Positions 45,201 to 57,137 of a stretch of 64,000 nt of DNA are shown here, piece after piece. This DNA is from Adineta steineri. Its lineage: Eukaryota; Rotifera; Eurotatoria; Adinetida; Adinetidae. The translations under genes and the position numbers were made by a program. The DNA is taken from contig CAJNOI010000042.1 in the NCBI GenBank assembly GCA_905250115.1, positions 396,020-460,019 of the forward strand, given 5' to 3'. Numbering within the stretch: the stretch's first letter is position 1; every line of letters starts with the position of its first letter. The notes under the pieces were generated by a model. The model saw only the letters and a list, made by a program, of their open reading frames with translations, ran no database searches and was not told the DNA's origin.

Positions 45201-48200
45201 CTGCACTAAAAGAAAATGAGGTCGTAAAGGTTTTCGTTTATCTCTCTAAAACGAGCTTTTATTGCAAATAAATTTAGACACTTATCAATCTGAATCTGTC
45301 TCGAAACCAATTTGGGGATAAAGGAGCTCAACATTTAGCAGATTTAGTAAAAGAAAACAAAGTTAGTTTGATTAACTCTTCATTATGTTTCACTTGTATG
45401 ATTTTCTTCAGAAGCTTATTGAATTGAATCTTGAATGGAATAATATTACTCATCAAGGTCGTTCTGATCTGATATATGCTCTTCAATACAATGAAGTAAG
45501 TACTGTATTATTTATTTTTGATTGATATATATATATATATTCGACTGGTTTATGCATAGACATTGATGCAATTATATTATTCTGTTAATCTGAATGATCG
45601 TATTGTTTTAAAACAACCTTTAATCAATTCAATACGTCAAATGAAAGTATAATAAATCTTCTTCTTGCGTTTAATTAACATATATCTATTCATTCAATCT
45701 AGACACTTACCACATTGGATCTAAGTAACTGTCAAATCTCTGATCTACTGATGGAACCATTCGCTATTGCCATGAAAAATAATTCTGTAAGAGAAATTTT
45801 TCGATATGTTTATCTATGATCTTCAATGTGAAATGAAAACAATAGTAGAAAATATCATATTTCGATTTTCATCCATATTTCACGTAGACACTAATCGATT
45901 TAAATCTTCAAGCAAATGAGATCGGTGATACAGGTGCCAAGGAGTTAAGCAATATATTAAAAGAGAATGAAGTGAAATTAATTTTCTATGTCTTTGTCAT
46001 AGCAAAGTTGTCCTAATTCAATTTAGACACTTCAAATACTAAATCTTCAAAATAATCGAATCTATAATGACGGTGCGAGATATTTAGCTGATGCATTAAA
46101 AACTAATACAGTAAAAGGAATTTCTTATTTCTCTGTATTATACAGATGTGTTTATTAGACACTTATTACACTGAATCTTTCAGATAATAAGATTCTTGAA
46201 GAAGGAGAATATCATTTATTGAATATGGCATTATTTAATATAGTATGAATAGTATTGTATTTAACCGTAAATTTTTATCTTTGAATATATTTAGACATTG
46301 AAAACATTGTATGTCAATAATGATAAAAATCTTATTGAACTATCAACATTCTTAATCAATACAATAAATCAAATGAAAGTAAAATAAATATTCACTAATG
46401 ATTTTCTTGAAAAAATATAATTCGATTAAAGACATCCACAAGCATCGATCTCAGTAACAAATCACTTCGTAATCCAGAGATACGAATTTTAGCAAATGTA
46501 TTACAATCTAATACTGTAGAGTTAGTTTATTTTATTACTATTTATTCAAATTTATATATATATAGATACTTACTACACTTGATCTTCATCATAATGAAAT
46601 TGATAATGGTAGTGCAGAGTATTTAGCTGATATTATGAAAAAGAATATAGTATTCAACATTTTTTGTTTTATATATTCACTAATCTTGTTGTTCATAGAC
46701 ACTTATTACATTAAATCTTCGACATAATAAGATTAATTCTGATGGTGTATTTCACCTTTGCCATGCATTGGACAAAAACAAAGTAAGATTGAATTCTTTT
46801 CAAAATTATATTGAAATGATTTTATTCAGACACTTTCTATACTAAACATCGAAGAGAATCAATTTGATGAAGACAAAATGGAACGTTTCCTGGAAACTAA
46901 AATAAAGAATAAAGTAACATTATTCAACCCTTTCGATCTCGGCAGTTTCTTGCATTCTGTATAAACACGAAAAATAGAAAGTCTCGTTCTCTCTCTCTTA
47001 CGTTCAACCATCTCTATTTGAATTAAGTGTGATTATTGACATAAAACAACGCAAGAAGAAATTGCTGTTGTAAGAAAAATCATGTGTGGAATTTTTAGTT
47101 AAATATCGTATAATATTCGTCTTCTAAGAATATAAATGAACGAAAAAAATATCTTTCGCGTTCTCTACGTCACATCCGAGATAACATCAGAAATTGAAAG
47201 GAAGGGTTTACAATCAACTATATGCGACACATTGATTTTTAATTTTAGACTTGTACCATATTTTTCTTGAAATGTGATCGAACTAATCAACAAAATCCAT
47301 GTCATTTGTTATCATCTATATCTGATTCTGATGTAAAATAAATTCTTTATTTACTATTTTCATATATATTTATTCGATTTACATTAGACACTAACCACGT
47401 TAGATTTTCAAAACAATCAGATTAGTGTTACTGATGCATACGAAATTAGTCATCGTCTACCATTTCTTACAGTAGAATTGATTATTTATTTGTTGATTAG
47501 AAATGAATTTCTATGTTTTATTGTAGACAATTACGACATTAAATTTTCCAATTTGTCAAATTACTGATGAACAAATCAGATATTTTTCTAATGTTTTAAC
47601 GGCTAATCGAGTAGAATTCCTAATAGATATGATCAATTTTTCCATAAATATATTTTTAGACAATCACTATGATTAATTTACAAAATAATTTCATTACAGA
47701 TCAAGGTGCTAATCGTTTAAATTTTGTTTTAATATTTAATAAAGTAAATTTAAATGAATATCTTTGGATATTTATTTGTTAAAATTTAGACCATAAAAAT
47801 ATTAGATTTGAAAGGAAATCATATTTCAGTAAAACTGGCAAACCGTATTGCAAATTCTATACAAGAAGCTTCAATAATAAATTTCGAAAGAGATACTATT
47901 AATGATCAAGAATTACAAGAATTGATTGATTCACTACAAAACAATATGGTAATATCAATTTTCTATGTGAAAAAAAAGTAACTGCCGATCATTGAATTTA
48001 GACACAAACTACATGGAATCTTCAAAACAAAAGACTTGATGGTCGAGCCATACGTATTATAACAAAATCACTTTACAACAACACAGTAAATTCATCTTTT
48101 ACTCTTTCTAATTTATGTGTTTTTTTCTTCTTTATATTATTATACAGAAAGTTACAACATTAGATTTATCATACAATACAATTGCGAATAACAGTGGACG

Positions 48201-48784
48201 AATGTTTACGTCTATACTGTCACATAATAATGTATAATTTATAATTCAATCATATCAATGTGTGAGATTTTATTTCTAGACACTTCTGACAATTAATCTC
48301 CAATATAATAGAATGAAGGATGCTGTAGCTAAACGTTTTGCAAAAGCTTTAGAACGAAATACAGTAAGATACAATTATTATCATGACTTAATTATCTTTT
48401 CAATATTGCATATAGACATTAATCAATCTGGATATTGGAGGAAATTATATTACTGGTAGAGGGGCTCGAAGTTTGGCTAAAGCTTTACGAAAAAATCGAG
48501 TAAGTTTCATTTCTTCTCTTATGTAGCTTATCAGATATGTTCATTCTTCAGACACTTAAATGTTTAAATCTGCAAAATAATCTAATTGATATAAAAGGTG
48601 TACAAAGTTTTGCCAATGTATTAAGAGAAAATCAAGTGAAGTCAATATTTTGATCTTTTTTCTTACTCATTTCAGTTTATTCACACAGACACTTGAGATT
48701 TTGGATCTGAGCGGAAATGATATTATTGATGAAGATTTTACCAGAAACATTGAAATAAATCTACCAAGAATCAAACTTTTTTGA
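42211..48784 (+). CDS. F-box / leucine-rich-repeat protein, about 30 one-repeat exons
   Basis: Exon 1 (42211-42363) encodes an F-box: LHTLPVEMVYRILDKLDNL, then LCSLQSVCQRLNTIL. Two small related exons follow (42544-42606, 42669-42728). Then come about 31 exons, nearly all exactly 84 nt in phase 0, each starting ACA(C/T)T and encoding one ribonuclease-inhibitor-type repeat, e.g. 44306-44389, 44434-44517, 44868-44951, 44998-45081. Variants are 78 nt (44058-44135), 96 nt (44571-44666), 90 nt (44723-44812) and one roughly double exon near 47790. Typical repeats read TLTTLNLGNNQIGDNGIDYL. The last exon ends at a TGA at 48782-48784. F-box/LRR proteins select substrates for SCF ubiquitin ligases. 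The target is unknown. The junction between F-box and first LRR exons crosses 1.3 kb of intron, so that link is less certain. Confidence 0.75.
42544..42728 (+). repeat. tandemly duplicated small exon with its intron
   Basis: The intron end AATAAATCTTTACTATGCTTATT(T/C)TAG, a 60-63-nt open exon, and the following GTA(A/G)AGTTTCAGTTA donor region occur twice in succession. The two exons encode about 20 residues each (TLDQLCYRPYKPQLYQIDER and RLYRLYCNSTMQQVPIDTYR). Confidence 0.6.
42729..44057. other. long intron of the F-box/LRR gene
   Basis: 1.3 kb between the small exons and the first LRR exon. It holds an AT dinucleotide run at about 42930-42950. A patch at 43480-43740 is richer in G+C (CGGTTCCGGAATCGCTCG) and may be an old insertion. 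Short ORFs on both strands here have no recognisable content. Confidence 0.4.
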
Positions 48785-50641
48785 TAAATAAAAATATTCG
48801 ATAAACAAGAAACATAACATTTTCCTATTGAAGATGGTACGGATGGGTGTGGTTATGAGCGTCTAGAGCGAAAAGATACACACCCACACCCAACCATGTG
48901 GATAATAGAAGAGAAATATTCAAAATACAAACGATCTGGTTTACTCTGCGTCACCTGTAATATTCAAAACGAAATTAGTAATTCCTATTTAATCATTCCT
49001 TGTCACAATATATAATTAAGCTTTTGACTCTATGTATTCTGATATGGTAATATAATTTCCTCGAATAGCAATACTCAACTGTTTAAATTTAACAGTCGGA
49101 TATTTTATCTCACAGGCACGCTTCACATCCTTTCGCGATGTATATAGATGATAGATGTGTTTAATATCGTGAAAAATTGGTAGATAAAAATGAACAGATA
49201 TTTTACTTTATTAGATTAAGTTTGATAATACGAAATATTCAATATAAAGAAAAAAAACATTTGCAGATATTGTGGTCCTTAAACTCATTTTCGTTTGAGA
49301 ATACACGTTTTATGCATCTGTTTTTATTGATTGCATATAAAAAATAAAGTATCATATGTGTCATAAATACCTTTACGACAAACAACTTGCATATCTCCAT
49401 TACATCTCAAGCAAATTAGCTGTTTTTTTCTCGATGATAGATCTATGTTCAAGATTTATATCCATAAAGACGTGCTTAGAAAGAGCCTATGCTAAGTATC
49501 ACTATTGACTTTAACAAAAAAAAAATTACTTTTTTACATATAAATTTTGAACATGTCTCTATCATTGAGGTGTTCTTATATCTTATTTTACAGTGTATTA
49601 TAAGGGTGTAAATTAACTGAATAATTGTACTTTATATGAAAAGAGTATGTAATTATTAAACAAGCATTGTTGTTTTAATAATATTTATAAAAAAAAAAGA
49701 AATTCGAAACTGTAGATCACTTGTCTGATTTAAATAGAAGAAAAATATTAGATCTGATGGACTTTACCAAGAAATGAACAAAAATTTAGTCTTATTAAGA
49801 ATGTGTAGATAGAAATATCGTTTGAATAAGTTTTATCTCAACAAATTTTCTTGAGTATGAAAAGAATTACTAGCTGACATGTAAATTGCGGAATATATGC
49901 ATATCGTATATACAAATTGTCAATCTCGATCACAGTGCATGAAAGTTTTGAAAAAATTGAATTTTTATACATATTTCATATCGTTCTATTTAAACTAACA
50001 TTTACTTCTCCTTTCCTTTACTCATATGTTAATTGATTAAACTTTTTATTACCTTGGAATAGAAAAAATTAGATTACTTTGTAAAAACATCTACAAACGT
50101 AATATATTATTATTAAACAGTATCAAAGCTAAAATATCATAGACGGCATTGATATGCAATATCTTTTACAAAAACAAAAATTCACATTTTCTGCATTTTA
50201 ATTATATCAAATTGTCTTTTACTTCATCTGCAATTCATACCGTTCAATATTACAAAATAAAATTGTACGATTTATTCTTCGATTTATATTAAAAAAATCT
50301 TGAAAACAAAACTTGAACAACATAGTTATATTTTTCTCCGTCAATTTTAGTTCTTCCCAATAGTCACACACAATATTCTTTCATATAATTATTTTAAGTA
50401 AAATGTTTTTCCATGATTAATAGAAAAAAAGCGTTGTGCAACAAATAAAAGTAGGGCAAACCCGTTTTGTCTTACTGGCATATAAACTAAACATTTCTTT
50501 TTGCATTCTTTTTTCATCAGTCTTCATTTTCCTATATGAGAAGAACAAAAAAAATGTAGAAAGACACTCAAAACTATAAAGACAAATTATTTCCACACAA
50601 ATTCTCTTGCAACCATACATACGTATATAAATAAATAAATC
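48785..50641. other. intergenic
   Basis: One telomere-like unit at 48834-48899 directly after the F-box/LRR gene. The rest is A+T-rich with no supported gene. TATATAAATAAATAAA lies immediately before the next start codon and may be part of its leader rather than a TATA box. Confidence 0.45.
48834..48899. repeat. telomere-like foldback unit
   Basis: ATGGTACGGATGGGTGTGGT, a loop with GAGCGTCTAGAGCG, then ACACACCCACACCCAACCAT. It starts 50 bp after the F-box/LRR stop codon. Confidence 0.75.
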
Positions 50642-51146
50642 ATGGCTGGTCTCGCAAAATTATTTGATGGACATGTTCTTGATAAATCGAACAAAGAGAT
50701 TAATCTTAATGATGATCAATTTAAAGGAAAAGTAGTTGGTCTTTATTTTAGTGGTCATTGGTACGTTTAGTTTAACTTGAAAAAGAAAAAAAAGAATTTG
50801 AATTTTTTTCTTTTTTTTTATTAGGTGTCCACCATGTCGTGATTTTACTCCAAAATTAGTTGACTTTTATAACAAACATGCACAAAAGAAAAATTTTGAG
50901 ATTATTTTTGTAAGTTTTGATCGTAATGAAGCAGCTTTTAATGATTATTATAAAGAGATGCCTTGGTTAACATTATCTTTTACAGATCGTAAAAATAAAG
51001 AGGAATTAGCAAACAAATTTAATATCTCTGGAATTCCAGCATTAGTTTTAGTTGATGCTGATTCAGGAGATGTTATTTGTACTGATGCAAGAAACTATAT
51101 TCAACATGAAGATACAAATGGTGATAATTTTCCATGGAAATCATAA
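50642..51146 (+). CDS. tryparedoxin/nucleoredoxin-like thioredoxin-fold protein, 146 aa
   Basis: Two exons in phase: 50642-50760 and 50825-51146. The intron splits the Trp codon of the active site. The redox motif WCPPC is intact within [21 protein letters not shown], followed by FEIIFVSFDRNEAAFNDYYKEMPWL and the cis-Pro region ISGIPALVLVDADSGDVI. All of these are nucleoredoxin/tryparedoxin signatures. The protein is a single domain with no signal peptide, so a cytosolic disulfide reductase role is likely. Length suits a single-domain tryparedoxin-like protein. AATAAAATTCA at about 51199 is a probable poly(A) signal. Confidence 0.92.
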
Positions 51147-52664
51147 TGGATTATTTTCATTTTTTTTTCTTCATTGCAATTCATTTTAATTTCATTAAAT
51201 AAAATTCATATCATATTATATATTGTCATTATGAAAGAGTTTTCTTAAGTATGAATACTACTCAATATAAACAATTGAAATTCATTTGAGATTGATTTAT
51301 AATACAATTTCTTCTTGTCTTGCTGCCTCAATGGAAAAATTTCTATGACTAATGATGAAAAAATTACTTTGTATAACGTAGAGGTTTAAATAGTCATACA
51401 ACAGAGCCATCTTTGTAATTAATTTTTGAATACATTATTTTACTTTTTTCTATACTGAAAAATGTGTTTTCTTATAATTAACTGATGATGACAGTTATTC
51501 AAATTTTGTTTAGATGTGGTTCTTTATAGAACAGATCTAAATATGATTAGTGGAAATTGTTTAATTTTCGAAGACTTTTTGAGGATTCGGTTGGATACAC
51601 CACGCGTTTTTTCATTTCTTTACGTCAAGTATCGTGAATATATCTGGAAAATTCAAAATCCAACGATGGGTTTTCCAGTACTCGCTTGCTTATGACTGAT
51701 CACCGCGATATTCTTTGCGATTCTGTGGTAGTATCTCTGATCATAAAGAAAAAGCAATTGAATAAAAATGAATGAGAATAATGTAAATTAGAGAAAGATG
51801 AACAATCTATGTCACATTATTCATGTTTTTAGTCACTTTACTATATGTGAGGTATTGTTCTTGTTGTCCACTATCAAATGTGAATGATATTATATTTCTG
51901 ATATTGAAGATGTGCACATGAAATTCTTTACGATTATGATACATTATGAAGTAAAATGAAAATAATTAAAGTAAATTGTTTTTCTTTATGTAAACGTTAT
52001 ATTGGAAAAGAACATATTTTCTATTATATATTATTCGAGATCGTTATCCCTATGGAAATCATCGTTTTTTGTATTCATTTTATTATTGTTCTTCAAAGAA
52101 AAGTTTACATAAAGGTAAACACGAACAAGAATATTTTCTATAATAACTACGATTGTTCCTGAGCGGAGATTTTTCACGAGAAATATTCATTTGTATCACT
52201 ATCGAATAGATTATTCAATCCAAAATCTATTACATATTGAGCTATTGTTGCATGTATTTTAAGTTTACATCTGATATATGATATGCTATCACATAGCGTT
52301 TGAGAATTGTATCAACAATATCTGTTATAATCTATTAAAAAAACACTCATGACATATTTTCATTTTATTGTAAATTTTTAGCGAAAGTATTTGATGATTA
52401 TTCTCTGAGCCTTTAGTAAATTTTCGAAGAATATTGTTTTTTTAAGTGTGCAGATCATATTATTTATAAAGGAGGGTGTCGGTGTCTCTTCTCTTAACTC
52501 ACACTCACATTCACCCCTACTTATGGATATATTTTCATGAACAAATCAACTAAAAACTTTGTCATTTCTCTTTATTAAAAAGTACGTATAAAGATGTTAC
52601 ATTACGTTTTTAATTCTAGTCATGCAAAAAAAAATCGACAAAAGAAAGAAAAGAATAAAGAAGA
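51147..52664. other. intergenic
   Basis: No gene is supported. A 68-codon ORF at 51956-52162 is not recognisable. A telomere-like unit lies at 52471-52520. Confidence 0.45.
52471..52520. repeat. telomere-like foldback unit (pair member A)
   Basis: GGAGGGTGTCGGTGTCTCTT, then CTCTTAACTCACACTCACAT and CACCCC. The segment GTGTCTCTTCTCTTAACTCA is the exact reverse complement of part of the unit at 53476-53543. Confidence 0.75.
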
Positions 52665-53041
52665 TTATTTTCCAAATGTGCTTTTGCATCGATTAAACGC
52701 TGGTACTCCACCACAGAGAGCACCGATAACACAATCAGGCCAGTTAGGTGATACTCCACAGTCAATCATTGATTGCATACAGTCAGCATCAAGATCGCGA
52801 CCCACACAATCTGCAATGCTGTACACATAATAACCGACTTTATTGCTAAGATTAACAAGCCATTGAGGTCTGGCACGAGGTTGAAATCTCGGATGAATTG
52901 CTATCTCATTCATATACATATCTTGGTTTACTTGAGCGTTAATTGATATAATCAGAAGAGTAAAAAGCACAAAACTAACTAAATAAATAAATAATTGATC
53001 AGCAAGCAAATTTGAAAAGTTTATTACATACTTTTTATCAT
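52665..53041 (-). CDS. small secreted six-cysteine protein, 107 aa
   Basis: Two exons on the minus strand: a 10-nt first coding exon (53041-53032: ATG ATA AAA A), a 53-bp GT-AG intron, then 52978-52665. The spliced product starts MIKISFVLFTLLIISINAQ, a textbook signal peptide with cleavage after AQ. The unspliced frame would give an unlikely N-terminus. The mature part has six cysteines (IADC, DADC, MIDC, WPDC, GALC, NRC), compatible with three disulfides. A small secreted Cys-rich protein could be antimicrobial, a matrix protein or a signal, but I do not recognise a family. It lies alone between two related foldback units in inverted orientation. Confidence 0.65.
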
Positions 53042-53796
53042 TGTTATCGGTAATAATCTTGTAGATATATATTGTCGATTGATTTATGATGAATAGCAAT
53101 GAATATAAAGTCTGTCTTTTTATACATCGATGATAGTAAGTATTATTCTGGATTAAATGTTAAGCTTTTGTTTTGCTTTCATTATCAAAGCAGTATCACT
53201 TTTCAAGAAACTATTTTCGTAGAATGTAACTTTGAAAGATTACTATTAGTGAATGCAAAATACAAAGAAATTCGAAACCTTTTCTAATACTAAGAATAAA
53301 TTTTGTCGTCGAAACGTAATTTCGAGTCCTTTTTTTTACAAAAGATTACATTTTATATATTTCAAAGAAAAATGAGTGGGTTTGATACAGTGTATATTGA
53401 GTAGAACAGTATTCCTCCATAAACCTACATAGACTTTATTTTGCGATAAAAAATGTTCTTAATGATTTGCATATAAGGATGTCGGTATGGGTGCGAGTGT
53501 GAGTTAAGAGAAGAGACACCAACACATACCCACATCCACACCGAACGTCGAACTAATCTTTGTCCATTTCAAGTAGATAATATTTTATTTGTTCGATCAA
53601 TATTATTAAATGATTATTTTTCTATGAACTCAACTTTTTTTAATTATTTAATACATTTATTTAAAAATAAGCCGTTAAAGAAAATTAATAGTAAAATACT
53701 ACGGAAATCTTTATCGTTTGATAAAAGCTTTTGATAAGAGACGGCGGGATGGGACAGAAAAATCCTTGTCCCGTCGATCTCTGATAAATATAAATA
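53042..53796. other. intergenic
   Basis: Contains the foldback unit at 53476-53543 and A+T-rich sequence. At 53735-53780 GACGGCGGGATGGGACAG and CTTGTCCCGTCGATCTC form a short imperfect inverted repeat just downstream of the minus-strand gene at 53.8 kb. This might be a 3'-end structure. Confidence 0.4.
53476..53543. repeat. telomere-like foldback unit (pair member B)
   Basis: GGATGTCGGTATGGGTGCG, AGTGTGAGTTAAGAGAAGAG, then ACACCAACACATACCCACATCC. Its loop is the inverted copy of the loop of pair member A at 52471-52520. Confidence 0.8.
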
Positions 53797-55092
53797 TTAT
53801 GGCCATCCATGCATTCGTATTCCTAATTGTCTTAATTTAGTGAATAAAATATATGAATCTTTTAATTTTCCTGGAGGAGGTCGCCAATATGCTAACATTT
53901 CGGTAACTGAAACATGATGTTCGAAAAAGAATTCATCAATTAATGAATGAATTGTTGAATTGTTTAATACTTGATTTATCAAAAAATTTTCTTCATTAAA
54001 ACTATCAATATCTAATTTAACAATGACATGATCTTCTGGTTTAGCAATTTGTTGTAACATTACCCATGGATTAAATATTCCTGTTTCTGTACAACCAGTA
54101 TTAATAAGTGTATAAACTGGAAAAACATCATCAGGTAACTGTTCCCATGCAGTTTTTGGATCCAATGGTCTCAATTCAAATGCTATAATTCGATCAAATT
54201 GTAAATTTAAACGTTTATAATATTCATAAAACCATCGAGTAGAAGTTTCACTTATATCAACATTCTTTCCATAAAAACTACTTCCCAAATCGAATAATAT
54301 TCTTTTTCCCTCATTCATATCTCTTTTTATATCTGATGTCTTTGTTATTGATCGTTTATACATCCAGGGAGGTACATTACTATTAAAATTATTTGATATA
54401 AAATTTTCAGTTGATATAGTTTGACGTTGTGCCATTGAAGAAGATATATAAAATGGAGCTGAAATTGATAAAAGAATATGTCGTTTTGATAAGAGAATAG
54501 CATCTTCATAAAGAGATGAAGGTACTTGAGTATTACTAAGACGTGAACATATTGTTAAAGGATCTCTTAATAAACCAATTAATGGTTCAATTAATTGTGC
54601 GATTTCTTTTACATCAGAATAAACATTCGTACGAGAATCAATACAGCGTTGTCGATAAAACATTCGAGAGAAAATTTCATCATTTTTATGTTGTCCACCA
54701 TTTTTTTGATTTCTTCCAAACTTTTGTAATTCAATTAATCGTTGCATGAATAATACACTTTTATTAACATTATCTGCACGTGTGAGTGTTCCACAAACAT
54801 TATTTTGCAATTGTTCTATGTTATTATACCACACACTTTCCCATGCACTAGGTGTATAATTAACAAAATACCAATGACATTTGTCTTTAAAAGTTTCTTC
54901 TTTTCTTAAACAATATGAATCACATTGAGATTTTGTTTCAACAGATAAATCATATTTAAGACTTTCGACATTATTGTACTTTGTATACATAACCATTAAA
55001 GATGTGAGTACGATTACAATCACGAATATTATCATAGATCGATGTGACCACATTCCACCCGAAGAATCATTTCGAAGCATTCGATTAATCAT
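53797..55092 (-). CDS. type II membrane protein with FkbM-methyltransferase-like domain, 431 aa
   Basis: Single exon. Residues about 20-36 (MIIFVIVIVLTSLMVMY) form a signal anchor, so most of the protein lies in the Golgi/ER lumen or outside. A Cys-containing stem follows (CDSYCLRKE, DKCHWYF). The C-terminal 170 residues show a Rossmann methyltransferase pattern: RILFDLGSSFYG (SAM-binding loop), FDRIIAFELRPLDP (acidic end of strand 2), VIVKLDIDSFNEENFLINQV, then SLIDEFFFEHHV and LRQLGIRMHGWP. This resembles the FkbM family and related uncharacterised proteins of algae, fungi and rotifers. A role in glycan or lipid methylation is conceivable but not shown. The second in-frame Met (residue 5) is an alternative start. 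Confidence 0.75.
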   Translation of the reverse strand: MINRMLRNDSSGGMWSHRSMIIFVIVIVLTSLMVMYTKYNNVESLKYDLSVETKSQCDSYCLRKEETFKDKCHWYFVNYTPSAWESVWYNNIEQLQNNVCGTLTRADNVNKSVLFMQRLIELQKFGRNQKNGGQHKNDEIFSRMFYRQRCIDSRTNVYSDVKEIAQLIEPLIGLLRDPLTICSRLSNTQVPSSLYEDAILLSKRHILLSISAPFYISSSMAQRQTISTENFISNNFNSNVPPWMYKRSITKTSDIKRDMNEGKRILFDLGSSFYGKNVDISETSTRWFYEYYKRLNLQFDRIIAFELRPLDPKTAWEQLPDDVFPVYTLINTGCTETGIFNPWVMLQQIAKPEDHVIVKLDIDSFNEENFLINQVLNNSTIHSLIDEFFFEHHVSVTEMLAYWRPPPGKLKDSYILFTKLRQLGIRMHGWP

Positions 55093-55365
55093 ATTGATAG
55101 ATCTGACTTCCTTTATTTTCTACAATAAAATCAAATATTTTAATAAGGATGTGGAGTATAGATGTAGATGATTGTTCAATATTCTTGAGGGTGTGGGTAA
55201 GGGTGTAAGTGAATGTGGATGAGATGAGAGTTAGTAATAATCACACCCACTTTCACTTATTCATACCCTCAAACAAACATTCTTCTTTATATATAGAGAT
55301 GTATCTCTAGAAGAATCCAAACTCAGAGTCTTTCGAAAATTGATCGGAAAGATACTGTAGTACGA
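55093..55365. other. intergenic with foldback unit
   Basis: Mostly occupied by the foldback unit at 55183-55272. A short A+T-rich leader for the minus-strand gene lies to its left. Confidence 0.4.
55183..55272. repeat. telomere-like foldback unit, double stem
   Basis: CTTGAGGGTGTGGGTAAGGG edge, a second G-rich arm (GTAAGTGAATGTGG), loop with GAGAGTTAGTAATAA, then CACACCCACTTTCACTTAT and CATACCCTCAA. Outer edges pair as CTTGAGGGT / ACCCTCAA. Confidence 0.8.
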
Positions 55366-55870
55366 TTGATCCTAAGCAAACTTATAGCAGTGACACTTCT
55401 TCCTCTCAATCAAATCGAATTTACTTTCAATGAAATTTTTAACAAAGTACCTACCTCGATGGAAGAACTTGTGGACTGTTTTGCTAATCAGTGGATGAAG
55501 AAAATCAAAGTTAGTTTTTCGAATGTATCTGATCCTAGAGCTAGAATGAATAATCATGTAGAAGATGAGCGATTTTTCGGCTTCTAAATCTAATAACTAG
55601 TTCTTCTTTGATTAGGATGAAGCAATCATTTCCATAAACGCATGGTTCAACTAGATCCCAATATTTTGGCGTTCATCGAATATCTTTAGAAAGAGAAAGT
55701 CATCTGTCAATAGTAACTAATCAAGATGCAAGCAGGTGACCAGAAGACTCTAGCAAAGAAGATGTTAGCCATGTAGAAGCAAATTGATATTCTTTGTACT
55801 CGCTTCTACAACAACGACATCGATGAATAAAGTATCGCGAAGACCTCTCAATGCTATAAGACATTAAAAA
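55366..55870 (+). pseudogene. decayed MULE (Mutator-like) transposase C-terminal fragment
   Basis: The first part (55366-55587) reads IAVTLLPLNQIEFTFNEIFN and KVPTSMEELVDCFANQWMKK, then DPRARMNNHVEDE, which resembles the DDPRTNNHVEGWH region of FLYWCH/MULE transposases. Beyond it, in shifted frames, PNILAFIEYL, KTLAKKMLAM and LCTRFYNNDID continue the same C-terminal pattern. Several frameshifts and stops separate these pieces, and the catalytic core upstream is absent. No terminal inverted repeats were found. It is a dead DNA-transposon remnant. Confidence 0.6.
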
Positions 55871-57137
55871 TCTGAACGTTTATTGTTTCTTGTATAGTTT
55901 TTATCGTATTGCCTTCTTTTTATAAAATAAAAGTATTTCTATTGTATGAAATTCTTATCGATGTCTTTTTCTGGATTTTTTGGTTATCTAGATTTTGCGA
56001 TATATGCTCGGACGCACGCCAACTAACATTAAAATCGCTTTTTACTCACGTCTTTTGTTTGATAAAAACTTGTTTTCTACTTTCTCATAGAAAGACCGTG
56101 ACTGTTGATAAAATCAGCTAAGAAAGACGACAAGAAACAACCGACTAGTTGGTGGTATCAGCGATGACTGAATGTATGGCAACGCACACAGTAAAGAGAC
56201 TGATGAAAATATTCAACGTCAGAAAAAATTAAGCTATTGCAATTAAACACATATGTAACAGAAAGAAAAAAAATTAGACGACAAAAGAACAGATAAAATG
56301 CTGCATAAAGAATTTCTTTGTTGCTTTACAACATTTTCACTATTTTCATGTTCCTTACTGACTACACTTTCTGGGAAAAAAAGAGAACAAGAAAAAAAAT
56401 TCCGCGAAAATCTACTGACGATACAATCATAAAAGCAATACAATCTTTTATTTTTCTTTTTATTAGCAAGAAAACCGGCGATCTCTCTAATTTTTACAGA
56501 CTATAGATGTAAAAAAATAACAAATAGTAGTCAGTCGAGAAGGTAGAGAACGAGCGGAGAAAGTGAAGTAATTGCTGCATACGTTCATATTCATTGTACG
56601 ACAATCGCAAGCAAATTTAAAAAATTGAGACGGCTACATTCTAAATGATCACTAAAATAGAACAAAGTCTCATGAATTTATATAATGCTGGAAGTTTACT
56701 TCAACAATGAAATAAAAGAAAAAGAAAGTAACGTTATTTTATTTTTGTCTTCTAGATACTGTCTTTTTACGTATATTTGATTATTCGGATCAGAATAAAT
56801 TGTCAATAGGGAATACATAGAACACAAAGAAGAAGATATGATTAGACCATTTCTCGAAAGGCACTAAATAGCGTAACGTTTGTTATGTTATGTTTTGAAA
56901 TTGATTCATACGAAAGTACACTGATAGAGAGAAATTTTTCTCTCATTTAAATCAAAATTCTTTTTCATTATCGAAAATCTTTTTTGTTTCTTCTCTTTTG
57001 ATACCTGATGATCAATATAAAAGAGAATAAAAATTCAAGAGAATCTTTTATTCAAAACTGATTTCGAAGGACAAAATCATTAAAAAGAATTGTTAAAGTA
57101 AAAATGATGCTTAGTCATCGATTGTGTTTCTTTAATT

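Noticed and set aside
52594-52830. Plus-strand 78-codon ORF
   Set aside because: Antisense of the six-cysteine secreted protein, which has a signal peptide and proper intron on the other strand.
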